A DNA stretch of 64,000 nt from contig JAPKZJ010000090.1 in the NCBI GenBank assembly GCA_026393855.1, forward strand, positions 20,169 through 84,168, written 5' to 3'. A program made the translations under genes and the position numbers. The notes under the pieces are model-generated. The model ran no database searches, had not been told where the DNA came from, and worked only from the letters and a program-made list of their open reading frames with translations. This document shows positions 1 through 8,402 of this stretch, in pieces. How positions within the stretch are numbered: the stretch's first letter is position 1; every line of letters starts with the position of its first letter. Source of the stretch: Candidatus Aminicenantes bacterium. GTDB taxonomy: Bacteria; Acidobacteriota; Aminicenantia; Aminicenantales; UBA4085.

Positions 1-243
1 TGGAGCGAGTCGAGGGTCGGCAGACGCGAGATCTTCGAGGAGCGCGCGGAAAAGTACCAGATGCAGCCGCGCATCACCCTGCGTTCGGAGTTCAGCGCCG
101 AGAAGAACGGCATCCGGTTCCCCAGCATGCTTTGGATGGAGGAGGCCTACCTGAATACGCGCGGCCGGGCCTTCATTCGATCCACGACAACCGTCGCCTA
201 CAAGGACTTCAAGTTCTTCACCGTCGAGGTCGACGTCCGCTAA
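1..243 (+). CDS. Conserved exported protein, 3' end only (paralogue of the next gene)
   Basis: The reading frame is open from base 1 to the TAA at 241-243, so only the last 80 residues lie in the window. The visible part, beginning WSESRVGRREIFEERAEKYQ, aligns without gaps with the C-terminus of the next gene. About 49 of the last 60 residues are identical and both end FFTVEVDVR. The two genes are therefore tandem paralogues. No catalytic motif is recognisable. The next gene carries a signal-like N-terminus, so this one is probably exported too, but its N-terminus is not visible. Confidence 0.85.
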   Translation, partial: WSESRVGRREIFEERAEKYQMQPRITLRSEFSAEKNGIRFPSMLWMEEAYLNTRGRAFIRSTTTVAYKDFKFFTVEVDVR

Positions 244-310
244 CGTACAGCTCCATGCTGTAGCGTTTTCCCCGCGCTCGGCGTATAAAGTAATGAGTGG
301 GGAGGGCGCC

Positions 311-1237
311 ATGAAGTTCATCTGTTTGAGCCCCGTTTTCATCAATCGCCGCAATCGTTTTTTGGGCTCGTTCTGCCTGACCGCGGCCGTTTTCGCCGTC
401 GCGGGCGGCTTTCTCTTCAGCCGGCCCGCTCAGGAGGCGCAGGAACCCGTCCTGGCGAAGCTCCTGAGCAAGCTGTCCGCCTATGCCGCCCGGCTGGAGG
501 GCTCGGTCCTCGATTTCGTCTGCCGGGAGGAAATCTCCGAGACGATCAACTACGCCCTCGACCAAGTCCGTTCACGGCCCGATATCATCTCGAACTGGGC
601 CGTCGGAGGCGCCTTCGGGATGTCTTGGGTCGGTCGGCCGGCGGCCAAGGAGAAAGACGCCTACGTCTATGATTATCAATGCGTGCGGGACAAGAACCGG
701 GCCGTGCGCGAAACCAGGACCCTGCTGAAGGAAAACGGAAAGCCGGCCAACGAGCCCGGGACGGGGCTTAAGACCCAAAATTTTGTCTTCGGCACGCCGC
801 TTTTGGGACCGGTGGGCATCTTCGCCCAACGCTTCCAATCCGCGTATACCTATCGAATCATCGGACACGATAAGGTCGGGAAGACGCCGGCCGTGGTCAT
901 CGAAGCCGAGCCGCTCTATGATATGCCCGGGACGACCAACCTCTACGGCAAGGCCTGGGTCGGGCCCGACGACGGCGAGATCCTCAAGATCGAGTGGAGC
1001 GATGCAAGGATCGGCAACCGCGCCGTTTTCGAGGAGAGGGCCGGGCGCTACAAGCTCAAGCCGCGCATCACCCTGCGTTCGGAGTTCAGCGCCGAGAAGA
1101 ACGGCATCCGTTTCCCGAGCAAGCTGTGGATCGAGGAAGCCTACGTCACCGAAAGAGGCCGGGCCTATGTCCGCTCCGAGACGACCGTGGCCTATACGGA
1201 CTTCAAGTTCTTCACCGTCGAGGTCGACGTCCGTTGA
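311..1237 (+). CDS. Conserved exported protein of unknown function, second tandem copy
   Basis: This 308-residue protein has a long basic n-region and a hydrophobic stretch (about residues 18-38, FLGSFCLTAAVFAVAGGFLF), so it is probably exported or membrane-anchored. I chose ATG 311 because GGAGGG lies four bases upstream; the ATG at 293 has no ribosome site. A TATAAA box at 284-289 may be its -10. The body is mixed alpha/beta with no motif I recognise. The C-terminal 80 residues repeat those of the upstream gene, so the pair arose by tandem duplication. Function is unknown; an outer-membrane lipoprotein carrier-like beta fold is conceivable but not shown by any motif. Confidence 0.85.
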   Translation: MKFICLSPVFINRRNRFLGSFCLTAAVFAVAGGFLFSRPAQEAQEPVLAKLLSKLSAYAARLEGSVLDFVCREEISETINYALDQVRSRPDIISNWAVGGAFGMSWVGRPAAKEKDAYVYDYQCVRDKNRAVRETRTLLKENGKPANEPGTGLKTQNFVFGTPLLGPVGIFAQRFQSAYTYRIIGHDKVGKTPAVVIEAEPLYDMPGTTNLYGKAWVGPDDGEILKIEWSDARIGNRAVFEERAGRYKLKPRITLRSEFSAEKNGIRFPSKLWIEEAYVTERGRAYVRSETTVAYTDFKFFTVEVDVR

Positions 1238-1241
1238 CCCG

Positions 1242-1271
1242 TTGACAATGCGGGATCGGCCCGGCTAGGAT
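1242..1271 (+). promoter_or_regulatory. Sigma70-type promoter for the TPR gene, leaderless configuration
   Basis: TTGACA (1242-1247), an 18-base spacer and TAGGAT (1266-1271) form a near-consensus promoter. Seven bases separate the -10 box from ATG 1279, so transcription should start at or next to the start codon. There is no Shine-Dalgarno sequence. Confidence 0.7.
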
Positions 1272-1278
1272 GGCGGGG

Positions 1279-2370
1279 ATGATGATCCCGCGACGAACAA
1301 CGCCCCCGATCCTGATCGCCCTCGTTCTGGCCGCCGCCGGCTTGGCCCAAAGCGCGTTTCCGCAAACGCCATCGCCGGAGTCTTTGATCGAAGCGGGGCA
1401 TTGGCGGCGGGCCAAAGCCGCGGCCGAGGCGATGCTGAAGGCGAACCCGAACGATCCCCGAGCCCAGTTCCTGATGTCCCGCTGCCTGGACGCTGCGGGG
1501 GACCTGGATGGAGCGCTGGCCCTGGCCGAAAAGGCCTCCGAGCGCGATCCTCGAAATCCCGATGGCCACGCCTTGCTGGCCTATATTAACGGCCGACGGG
1601 CCCAGGGCGCGGGCGTCCTGAGGCAGGTTGGGCTGGCCCGGCGCATCCGCAAGGAAGCCGAGGCGGCCCTGGCGCTCGACCCGCGCCACGTCGAAGCCCA
1701 TCTGATCCTGATTGAGTTCTATCGACAAGCCCCCGGCATCGTCGGCGGCGACAAGGATCGGGCCCGGCAGCTGGCCGAGGAGCTGGTCGCCATAGCCCCG
1801 GCGCGCGGATACATAGTCCAAGCGGGCTTTTTGCGGCGGGAGGCGGGTTCGGCGGGGAAAGTCGAAGAGCTTTATAAAAAGGCCGTGGCTGCCGAGCCGT
1901 CTTCATACCAGGCGCTCACGACACTGGCCGGGTATTACGCGTCCGGCCGTGAGAAACGATTCGCGGAGGGGGAAGCGCTGGCCCGCGAGGCGATGCGGCT
2001 CCAGCCCGATCGGGCGGCGGCATACGGCCTCCTGGCCCAAGCCTACGCTGCCCAAGCCCGCTTTGCGGACCTTGAAGTGGTCTTGCGGGAAGCGGAAACG
2101 AACGTCCCCGATAATCCGGCGCCTTTCCTTCAAGCCGGCCGGGCCGTCTTCCAACAGGGTTCGGATTACGCCCGGGCGGAAGCTTTGATCCGGAAATATC
2201 TTTCGCGCCCGCCCGAGCTCGGCGCCCCTTCCCACGCTCAGGCTTGGTGGCGGCTGGGCTTGGCTCTGGAAAAGCTCGGCCGGAAAAGCGAGGCGGTGGT
2301 GGCCCTCCGTAAAGCCGTGGCCCTCGATCCGAAGCTCGAGGGGGCCAAACGGGACCTTAAGCGGTTCTGA
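1279..2370 (+). CDS. Exported tetratricopeptide-repeat protein
   Basis: The 363-residue product starts MMIPRRTTPPILIALVLAAA, a signal peptide ending near AQS. It is followed by TPR-type helical pairs spread over about residues 30-360. Typical TPR signatures are visible, for example LDGALALAEKASERDPRNPD, ALALDPRHVEAHLIL, and LGRKSEAVVALRKAVALDPK at the C-terminus. Such proteins act as periplasmic scaffolds, but no partner can be named. I prefer ATG 1279 over ATG 1270 because 1270 lies inside the -10 box of the promoter. It follows the duplicated exported proteins on the same strand but has its own promoter, so co-transcription is not required. Confidence 0.85.
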   Translation: MMIPRRTTPPILIALVLAAAGLAQSAFPQTPSPESLIEAGHWRRAKAAAEAMLKANPNDPRAQFLMSRCLDAAGDLDGALALAEKASERDPRNPDGHALLAYINGRRAQGAGVLRQVGLARRIRKEAEAALALDPRHVEAHLILIEFYRQAPGIVGGDKDRARQLAEELVAIAPARGYIVQAGFLRREAGSAGKVEELYKKAVAAEPSSYQALTTLAGYYASGREKRFAEGEALAREAMRLQPDRAAAYGLLAQAYAAQARFADLEVVLREAETNVPDNPAPFLQAGRAVFQQGSDYARAEALIRKYLSRPPELGAPSHAQAWWRLGLALEKLGRKSEAVVALRKAVALDPKLEGAKRDLKRF

Positions 2371-2384
2371 CCGGGAGGCCGGTC
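2369..2384. terminator. Short hairpin between convergent genes, possible bidirectional terminator
   Basis: GACCGG (2369-2374) and CCGGTC (2379-2384) form a perfect 6-bp stem with a GAGG loop at the junction of two convergent genes. No T-run follows on either strand, so the terminator reading is weak. Confidence 0.3.
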
Positions 2385-2763
2385 ACTTCAGCTTCTTGGC
2401 TTTGAACTCCGCGTCGCCCATGTCGGAGATCTGGACGGTGCCGGCGATCGTTTCGCCGTCGACCTTGCCTTTGAAGGTCAAAGGGATTTCCCCCATCGGG
2501 CCGGTGACCACGACGGTCCAGGCGATTTCGTTGGCTTTGATCTTCCCGTCGCTCTTGAGCTCGGTCCCTTGCTGGGTCTTCATGACCACCTTGACCGCTT
2601 CGCCGGCTTGGACGAAGGCGGTGGCATAGACCCGGGTCCCCATCGGGGTTTCGAAGGTCAGCTCCCAGCTTCCGGTGACGTCGATCTTGGCCTGGGGCAG
2701 GGCCGCGGCCGCAGCGGCGGAGAGAGCCAGCAGGGCGAGAATGATGAGGGTGTGTTTGCGCAT
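2383..2763 (-). CDS. Small exported protein, unknown function
   Basis: This 126-residue protein has a clear signal peptide (MRKHTLIILALLALSAAAAA, cleavage near AAALPQA). A small beta-rich domain follows, beginning IDVTGSWELTFETPMGTRVY and ending in basic KAKKLK. The core resembles the lipocalin-like small domains often seen in Acidobacteria and Bacteroidetes exported proteins, with alternating hydrophobic strands and a GKVDGETIAGTVQ turn. That is a family-level impression, not an assignment. An AGGAG ribosome site lies upstream. A TATAAT box on the minus strand (2787-2792) is probably its -10. It converges on the TPR gene. Confidence 0.75.
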   Translation of the reverse strand: MRKHTLIILALLALSAAAAAALPQAKIDVTGSWELTFETPMGTRVYATAFVQAGEAVKVVMKTQQGTELKSDGKIKANEIAWTVVVTGPMGEIPLTFKGKVDGETIAGTVQISDMGDAEFKAKKLK

Positions 2764-2918
2764 CTGATTTCTCCTGTTGCGCCGAAATTATAACCCATCC
2801 CCGGAGGAGAGTCGACAGCCGCCGCTGGCCTTGTATACGAACTTTCCCCGCTCCCTATTCGTATCTACGGATGAACGGCGGGGTACCCGCCCGCCCTTGC
2901 GCGAACAGGAGAATGCCG

Positions 2919-3641
2919 ATGACAGTATCCAAATCCTTGACTCTCGGGCTTCTCGCCCTCGGCTTGGCGATCGCACCCGCTTGCGTCATCAACGACGGGG
3001 GAAGCGGGCCGATGCAGGAGCGGGTCGAACGCATCCCGCTGGAGGGCCTCGATTCGGCCGAGATCGCCCTTAATCTCTCGGCCGGGCAATTGACGGTCCG
3101 CGGCTCCGACGGGGCCGACCTCGTGGCCGGCACCTTCCGCTACAACCGGACCCGGCTCGAGCCGGGCATCGACTACAGCAAGACCGGAAGCCGGGGCCGG
3201 GTCATCATCCGCCATCGCCGGCGGGGGATGTCCTTGTTCGGCCGCATCCGGAACACTTGGGACTTGGAGCTGAGCAAGCGCGTCCCGCTCGATCTGGACG
3301 TGGATTGCGGGGCCGGGGAATCCAACCTCGACTTGCGTGGTCTCGACCTTCGCTCCTTGACGATCGACATGGGCGTCGGCGCCCTGCGGGCGGACCTGAC
3401 CGGCGAGCGGACCCGTAGCCTGGATGTGTCCGTGGACGGCGGCGTCGGCGAGGCGACTTTGGACTTGCCCGCCTCCGTCGGCGTGCGGGTCGATATCGAC
3501 GGCGGTCTCGGCTCCATCCATGCTCCCGGCTTCGCCAAGGCCGGCCACATTTACACCAACGAGGCCTGGGGCAAGACCGCGGCTTCGATCAGCGTCTCGA
3601 TCGACGCCGGCATCGGCAGCGTCAATCTGAAGCTCCGCTGA
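2919..3641 (+). CDS. Probable lipoprotein with a toast-rack / DUF4097-like beta domain
   Basis: The 240-residue product has a hydrophobic leader followed by a cysteine (LGLAIAPACVIN), a loose lipobox. The rest is a repetitive beta pattern with many GxGxxxLDL and VDGGVGEATLDL turns. This is typical of the right-handed beta toast-rack / DUF4097 adhesin-like fold found in LiaF-related bacterial surface proteins. ATG 2919 gives a good distance to AGGAGA (2906-2911); ATG 2913 sits almost on the ribosome site. No enzyme motif is present. Function is probably envelope structure or stress sensing, by analogy only. Confidence 0.7.
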   Translation: MTVSKSLTLGLLALGLAIAPACVINDGGSGPMQERVERIPLEGLDSAEIALNLSAGQLTVRGSDGADLVAGTFRYNRTRLEPGIDYSKTGSRGRVIIRHRRRGMSLFGRIRNTWDLELSKRVPLDLDVDCGAGESNLDLRGLDLRSLTIDMGVGALRADLTGERTRSLDVSVDGGVGEATLDLPASVGVRVDIDGGLGSIHAPGFAKAGHIYTNEAWGKTAASISVSIDAGIGSVNLKLR

Positions 3642-3674
3642 CGGGCTCGCCGTTCGGAAAAAACCTCAGGGGGC

Positions 3675-3703
3675 TTGCTTTTCTCCCGAAATACGCCTAT
3701 ATT
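3675..3703 (+). promoter_or_regulatory. Promoter of the HU gene
   Basis: TTGCTT (3675-3680), a 17-base spacer and TATATT (3698-3703). This predicts a start near 3710 and a roughly 50-base leader carrying AAAGGAG before ATG 3763. Confidence 0.6.
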
Positions 3704-3762
3704 GCCGCCAACGGAGATCGCCCCTCGCCGGTCGGTCCCGGAACAATCGAAAGGAGTTTCGG

Positions 3763-4044
3763 ATGGCAAAAGCAATGACGAAGAGCCAGATCGTGGCCGG
3801 TGTCGCTGAAGCGGCAGGCATCACCAAGAAGCAGGCGGTCGCCGCCGTCGAAGGGCTGGTCGCGATGGCTTACAAGAACGCCAAGAACGGCTTTACGGTT
3901 CCCGGTCTGGGCAAGCTCGTTCTGGTAAACCGCAAAGCTCGTATGGGCCGCAACCCGGCCACCGGCGCCGCGATCAAGATCCCGGCCAAGCGCGTCGTGA
4001 AATTCCGCGTCGCCAAGGCCTGCAAGGACGCGATCCTCGGCTGA
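3763..4044 (+). CDS. hup: HU/IHF-family DNA-binding protein
   Basis: The 93-residue protein has the length and order of an HU subunit. An N-terminal helix pair (MTKSQIVAGVAEAAGITKKQ) is followed by the beta arm region, which retains GLGKLVLVNRKARMGRNPATG, then IPAKRVVKFRVAKACKDAIL at the C-terminus. The RxGRNPxTG arm signature is intact, so non-specific minor-groove DNA bending is expected. It has its own promoter, a good AAAGGAG site seven bases from ATG, and a strong terminator, so it is a single-gene unit. Whether it is a homodimeric HU or one half of an IHF-like pair cannot be told from one gene. Confidence 0.95.
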   Translation: MAKAMTKSQIVAGVAEAAGITKKQAVAAVEGLVAMAYKNAKNGFTVPGLGKLVLVNRKARMGRNPATGAAIKIPAKRVVKFRVAKACKDAILG

Positions 4045-4092
4045 TCGACGGACCCGGTCCGTTTTCCGCCGGCATTGAACTGATGATCCGGG

Positions 4093-4124
4093 GCCGCTCC
4101 GTCCGGAGCGGCTCCTTTTTCTCC
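4093..4124 (+). terminator. Rho-independent terminator of the HU gene
   Basis: GCCGCTCC (4093-4100) pairs perfectly with GGAGCGGC (4105-4112) around a GTCC loop and is followed by TCCTTTTTCTCC. This is the clearest intrinsic terminator in the window. Confidence 0.9.
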
Positions 4125-4158
4125 TTCCCGCATCATTTCGAGAAGAGGGGGGATTGAG

Positions 4159-4175
4159 CCTTATCCGCGATAAGG
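4159..4175. other. Perfect 7-bp inverted repeat at the end of the minus-strand iron-sulfur gene
   Basis: CCTTATC (4159-4165) and GATAAGG (4169-4175) flank a CGC loop, 16 bases past the stop of the minus-strand gene. No T-run follows, so it is a hairpin of unknown role, possibly mRNA 3' end protection. Confidence 0.4.
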
Positions 4176-4191
4176 GAGTTGTCGGCTCGGA

Positions 4192-5211
4192 TTAAGCCCG
4201 GATCAGAGCGCCCAGATTCCGCTTCAGGATGGGTCCGAAGTCGGCGGGCTTGACGGCCGGGAAGAGGCGGAGCCGCTTTTTCAGAGACTGCTTCAGCGCC
4301 TCGCTCGGCGTCCCTTTGAGGATCGCCTTAGTCTCCTCCTCCGAAACTCCCTCCAGCGTCGCCGTCAGTTCGGGGATGCGGCTGTTTTCGGGACAGGCGG
4401 ACTGGCACTTCAGGCAGCCCATCAGGACGTGGTGCATGCTGGGCAGGAAGATATTGGGAAAGTCGCCGGAATTCTCGTTGAACAGCGTCAGGCAGCGCCC
4501 CGCGTCCACGATGAAATTCGTCCGGCTCAGGCATGAGGTCGGGCAGATGCGGTCGCACATATGGCAATGGCGGCATTCGTCAAGGATCTCGAGCTCGACG
4601 TCGGGGTCCGCGGCCGGCTTGGCATCGGTGACGAAGGCATGGAGGAGGTTATAGCTGCCCATCCCGTCGACGAAGATCAGGTTGTTGCGTCCGAAGCGGC
4701 CCAGCCCGCTGCGGCCGGCCAGATATTTTAGCGGGACGCGCTTGGAAATGTCGGACAGCTTCCGGCCGGGCTCCTTGAGGAGGTCCGCCTGGATGACCGA
4801 TTTCAGCTTTTCCGGCGTCCATTCGTCCTCGTAATACTGGAACGGAACCAGGATGCGGTGGCTCTGGCCATTGTGCCGGAAATCGGCCGTGGCCGACTTG
4901 GCGAACGTGGCCGCGACGACGACCGACCGGGCGTCTTTAAAGTCGGCGGGCAGCCCGAAGTCGAGGGCCTCGAGCGAGGCGCGAAACAGCTTGTGCCGGC
5001 TGAGGCCGTCGCCCTGGCGGACCTTTTCAAAATCGGCTTTCAGAGCCGTCCAGCGGTCCATCGGGATGATCTTGGTGCGGTAGGGGGGAATCTGGGAGGC
5101 ATCGATCGGCGCCCGCATCCGGCCGCGGCCGCCCTGACCCCACTCTTGGAATCGGGGCCAAGCCGCTCCGGCGATGAGCGCGGTCTTCAGAAAATCCCGT
5201 CGGGTCGTCAT
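4192..5211 (-). CDS. Tat-exported 4Fe-4S double-cluster protein related to epoxyqueuosine reductase
   Basis: The 339-residue protein starts MTTRRDFLKTALIAGAAW, a Tat signal. Two 4Fe-4S ligand sets follow: CRHCHMCDRICP at about residues 210-222 and CLKCQSACP at about 264-273, with an extra Cys in GRCLTLFNE. Upstream, GLGRFGRNNLIFVDGMGSY resembles the segment before the ferredoxin domain in QueG and reductive-dehalogenase relatives, so it belongs to that broad superfamily. QueG itself is cytosolic, so export argues for a different electron-transfer role. The start was chosen for the Tat motif and an AGGAGAG site; the longer frame to 5466 is unsupported. It is divergent from the aminotransferase gene, which carries a similar signal. 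Confidence 0.75.
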   Translation of the reverse strand: MTTRRDFLKTALIAGAAWPRFQEWGQGGRGRMRAPIDASQIPPYRTKIIPMDRWTALKADFEKVRQGDGLSRHKLFRASLEALDFGLPADFKDARSVVVAATFAKSATADFRHNGQSHRILVPFQYYEDEWTPEKLKSVIQADLLKEPGRKLSDISKRVPLKYLAGRSGLGRFGRNNLIFVDGMGSYNLLHAFVTDAKPAADPDVELEILDECRHCHMCDRICPTSCLSRTNFIVDAGRCLTLFNENSGDFPNIFLPSMHHVLMGCLKCQSACPENSRIPELTATLEGVSEEETKAILKGTPSEALKQSLKKRLRLFPAVKPADFGPILKRNLGALIRA

Positions 5212-5301
5212 AGCGTCTCTCCTGGTCTTGAAAGAAATTGGACAATTCCGTCCCGTTATCCTTTGACGAGTGGGCCCTGCCTTTCTTCCCGCGCTCCATT
5301 C

Positions 5302-5331
5302 TTGACACCCATCGCGGGGCGGGACTATAGT
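5302..5331 (+). promoter_or_regulatory. Promoter of the aminotransferase gene
   Basis: TTGACA (5302-5307), an 18-base spacer and TATAGT (5326-5331). The start of transcription would fall about 35 bases before ATG 5375. Confidence 0.65.
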
Positions 5332-5374
5332 CGGCAGGATCGTCTGAATTATCATTCGCGGAGGGACGGGACTC

Positions 5375-6652
5375 ATGAAACGCAAGGATTTTCTCAAGGG
5401 GGCGGGAGCGTTGGTCGGCGGCTTGGCCGTGTCGCGCAAGCTTCCGGCCGCCGATTTCGGGCGCATGCTTCAGGACGGCGCCGGCCGCGGCGACGAGTTC
5501 TTCTGGGACGTCATCCGGGACCAGTTCCTCCTCGACCCGGACTGGACCTACCTTAATTTCGGCGGCTTGGGGTCGTCCCCCCTGCCCATCCTCAACAGCC
5601 TGTACGAATGGCTGCGGGTCGAGGAGCGCGCGCCCTCGGCCGGGTATGACGCCAAGGAATGGGCCTCCGTCAAGACCAAGCTGGCCACCCTGCTCGGGCC
5701 CTCGTGTAAGCCCGACGACCTGGGCCTGATCAGCGGCGCCACCGAGGGCGTCAACGCCATCGTCAACGGCCTGACGCTCAAGACGGGCGACGAGGTCATC
5801 ACTTCGACCCACGAGCATGTGGCCGTCAACTCCGCCCTTCTCAATCGGATGCAGCGGGACGGCATCGTCATCAAGCTGTTCGAGCCGGATAAAGTCCGCG
5901 GCCTCGGCAACGTCGATCGCATCGCCGCCCTGATCACGCCGAAGACCCGGCTGATCATCGCCAGCCACGTCACTTGCACGACCGGCCAGAGGCTGCCCGC
6001 CAAGGAGATCTCTCAACTGGCTCGGGCGAAAGGCATCTGGTTCGCCCTGGACGGGGCCCAGGCGCCCGTCTGCGTCCCCTTCGACATCAGCGATATCGGC
6101 GTCGATTTTTATACCTGCAGCACCCACAAATGGCTGATGGGCCCGAAGCGGACGGGATTCATCTACGTCCGGCCGGGAATGATCGATGCCATCCGGCCGC
6201 TGACGGTCGGAGGCGGTTCGTCCAAGGGGTACGACATCTTCAAAAGGGAGTTCACCCTCCAACCCACGGCCCAGCGCTTCGAGTATGGAACCCAAAACGA
6301 CGCGCTGTTCTACGCTATGGGCAAGGCCTGTGATTTCGTCCAAACGATCGGGCTGAGGCGCATTTTCGAACGGGCCCATGGTATGGCCGAAGCGTTCTAT
6401 GCCGGCCTGCGGACGATTCCGGGCCTGGAAATCCTCTCGCCCGAGGAGGAGGCGTATCGAACTTGCATGGTCGGTTTCCGGATGAAATCCAAGACGATGA
6501 ACGAAATCAGCGAACAGCTGGGCAAGGACAAGATTCGCGCCCGCCCCGTCGGCGAAGGCGGGCTGAACAGCATCCGGATCAGCTTCTTCTTGTGCAACAA
6601 GCCCTCGGATGTCGACTTGGCCCTGGGATCGATTAAGAAGCTGGCTGGATGA
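5375..6652 (+). CDS. Exported class V aminotransferase-fold (PLP) protein
   Basis: This 425-residue enzyme has the class V (cysteine desulfurase / isopenicillin N epimerase) fold. SGATEGVNAIVNG lies near residue 125, DGAQAPVCVPFDI contains the cofactor-facing Asp, and CSTHKWLMGPKRTGF (about residues 247-261) contains the PLP lysine. The N-terminus KRKDFLKGAGALVGGLAV resembles a Tat signal with KR in place of RR. Related exported epimerase-like enzymes of this type exist in Acidobacteria and Bacteroidetes, with unknown substrates. I see no desulfurase active-site Cys loop, so cysteine desulfurase activity is unlikely. It overlaps the downstream glycosylase by four bases (ATGA), so the two are translationally coupled. 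Confidence 0.8.
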   Translation: MKRKDFLKGAGALVGGLAVSRKLPAADFGRMLQDGAGRGDEFFWDVIRDQFLLDPDWTYLNFGGLGSSPLPILNSLYEWLRVEERAPSAGYDAKEWASVKTKLATLLGPSCKPDDLGLISGATEGVNAIVNGLTLKTGDEVITSTHEHVAVNSALLNRMQRDGIVIKLFEPDKVRGLGNVDRIAALITPKTRLIIASHVTCTTGQRLPAKEISQLARAKGIWFALDGAQAPVCVPFDISDIGVDFYTCSTHKWLMGPKRTGFIYVRPGMIDAIRPLTVGGGSSKGYDIFKREFTLQPTAQRFEYGTQNDALFYAMGKACDFVQTIGLRRIFERAHGMAEAFYAGLRTIPGLEILSPEEEAYRTCMVGFRMKSKTMNEISEQLGKDKIRARPVGEGGLNSIRISFFLCNKPSDVDLALGSIKKLAG

Positions 6653-7224
6653 AGCCGCCGGTCCGTTGCTGGGGCGACGGCGATGAATTCCTGGCCCCCT
6701 ATCACGACCAGGAATGGGGGGTGCCCCTGCACGACGACGGCAAGCTTTTTGAGTTTCTCGTCCTGGAGGGGATGCAGGCCGGATTAAGCTGGCGAACCAT
6801 CCTGGCCAAGCGGGAGAACTTCCGGCGGGCCTTCCGCGGCTTCGACCCGGACCGGGTGGCCCGCTACGGCCGGCGCGACATGGAGCGCCTGCTGGCCGAC
6901 GCCGGGATCGTCCGCAACCGGTTGAAGATTGCCTCGGCCGTCAACAACGCCAAGCGGTTTCTCGAGGTCCAGGAGGAGTTCGGATCCTTCGACGCCTATA
7001 GCTGGCGGTTTGTGGATGGCCGGCCGCTCCTGAACCGGTTTAAAACCCCGGCCGAGCTGCCGGCCCGCACCCCGCTCAGCGACGCGATCAGTGCCGACCT
7101 GAAGGCCCGCGGTTTCACCTTTGTCGGCTCCACGATCGTCTATGCTCACATGCAGGCGACGGGGATGGTCAACGACCACATCGTGCCCTGTTTTCGGCAT
7201 CGGCAGGTCGCCGCCCTCTGCTGA
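6649..7224 (+). CDS. tag: DNA-3-methyladenine glycosylase I
   Basis: The 191-residue protein matches Tag in length and motifs. The N-terminal RCWGDGDEFLAPYHDQEWGV contains the zinc ligands Cys7 and His19. The remaining ligands lie in the C-terminal MVNDHIVPCFRH. The internal EGMQAGLSWRTILAKRENFR segment is the typical substrate-pocket region, including the conserved aromatic Trp. It excises 3-methyladenine from alkylated DNA in the cytoplasm. It is translationally coupled to the aminotransferase by an ATGA overlap, with no functional link apparent. Confidence 0.95.
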   Translation: MKPPVRCWGDGDEFLAPYHDQEWGVPLHDDGKLFEFLVLEGMQAGLSWRTILAKRENFRRAFRGFDPDRVARYGRRDMERLLADAGIVRNRLKIASAVNNAKRFLEVQEEFGSFDAYSWRFVDGRPLLNRFKTPAELPARTPLSDAISADLKARGFTFVGSTIVYAHMQATGMVNDHIVPCFRHRQVAALC

Positions 7225-7326
7225 GCGGAGGGGAACCTTTCGGCCGGCTGTTTCGTAATTAACAGGGAAGGGCGCGGTACGTTCCCAGGCGGGGAGGCCG
7301 AGCCCAATTTCGATTGGAGATCGATC

Positions 7327-8355
7327 ATGACCCGAAACAAGCTTATCGCCGCCCTGTCGGCCTTCCTTCTCCTGGCCGGAGTCCTCTCCGCCCAAAGCCT
7401 CGACATCCCTTCCCACAGCTGGGGCCTGAGCTTCGGCAACTCCAAGAATTTCGCCGGCCTGCGCTTCAACTACCGGGACCGCGGCGTCGAGCGGGTGCGC
7501 GGGATCAACGTCACCTTGTGGCAGCCGTATGAGAAAGACACCAACGACTCCGTGATCGAGGGCCTGTCGCTCGGCCTTATCCCCGGCGGCGGGACGCTCC
7601 GAGGCGTCCAGATCGGGCTGTTGGGTGTGGCCGGCATAAAAGACATCCGCGGCGTCTCGTTCGGGCTGCTGGGTGTGGGGACGGGCGGATCGCTCGTCGG
7701 GATCAACGTCGGCGGCCTTGGTGCCGGCGCCGGCGGGAACATTGCCGGGATCAACATCGGCGGGCTGGGCATGGGCGCCGGCGGCAACGTCTCGGGCATC
7801 AGCATAGGCGGCCTGGGACTCGGCGCGGGCGGCAACCTCTCGGGCCTCAACATCGGGGGCTTGGGCCTGGGCGCGTCCGAGAACATTTCCGGCATCAGCA
7901 TCGGCGGCTTGGGGCTCGGCGCGGGCAAGAACCTGTCCGGCCTGAACATCGCCGGCCTCGGTCTCGGGGCGGGCGGCAAGGTTTCCGGCCTGACCATCGG
8001 AGGCATCGCCGTCGGTGCGGGAGAAGTCCTCGGCGGGATCAGCATCGCCGGCGTCGCGGTCGGGTCGAAAGAGATCCGCGGCCTGGCCTTTGCCGGGGCC
8101 GTAGTCGGGGCCAAGATGATCAAGGGCATCGTCTCGGCGGGCGGCTGCACCCTGATCGCCGACGGCGGCGAGCTGCGGGGCGGCGCGGTGGCGCCGGTGA
8201 ACTGGATCAAAGGCACCCAGACTGGCGTGGTCGTGGGGATCGTCAATTACGCCTGGAGCCTCAAGGGCGTCCAGATCGGCCTGGTCAACATCGTCCGGGA
8301 CAATCCCTCCGGGCGGAAAGTGTTGCCGCTCGTGGCGCTTCGCCCGTCGCTGTGA
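7327..8355 (+). CDS. Exported glycine-rich protein made of 16-residue repeats (LA_2272-like surface repeats)
   Basis: The 342-residue protein has a signal peptide (cleavage near LLAGVLSAQ). From about residue 110 to 260 it contains at least seven consecutive 16-residue units of the form xNhSGhxIGGLGLGAG, for example GGNLSGLNIGGLGLGA. The repeats decay toward both ends into GVQIGLLGVA-type units. The end GVQIGLVNIVRDN is typical of the LA_2272 surface-repeat family described from Leptospira. Such regular hydrophobic/glycine periodicity predicts a stacked beta-solenoid or amphipathic envelope-associated sheet. The DNA repeat unit is 48 bases, so copy number could change by slippage. A GGAG site precedes ATG 7327. 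Long antisense frames here are artefacts of the repeat. Confidence 0.75.
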   Translation: MTRNKLIAALSAFLLLAGVLSAQSLDIPSHSWGLSFGNSKNFAGLRFNYRDRGVERVRGINVTLWQPYEKDTNDSVIEGLSLGLIPGGGTLRGVQIGLLGVAGIKDIRGVSFGLLGVGTGGSLVGINVGGLGAGAGGNIAGINIGGLGMGAGGNVSGISIGGLGLGAGGNLSGLNIGGLGLGASENISGISIGGLGLGAGKNLSGLNIAGLGLGAGGKVSGLTIGGIAVGAGEVLGGISIAGVAVGSKEIRGLAFAGAVVGAKMIKGIVSAGGCTLIADGGELRGGAVAPVNWIKGTQTGVVVGIVNYAWSLKGVQIGLVNIVRDNPSGRKVLPLVALRPSL

Positions 8356-8402
8356 GGGCGGCTTCGGGTTTTTCACGCTTTTTTGCGCCTTTCTTCTCGG
8401 CG

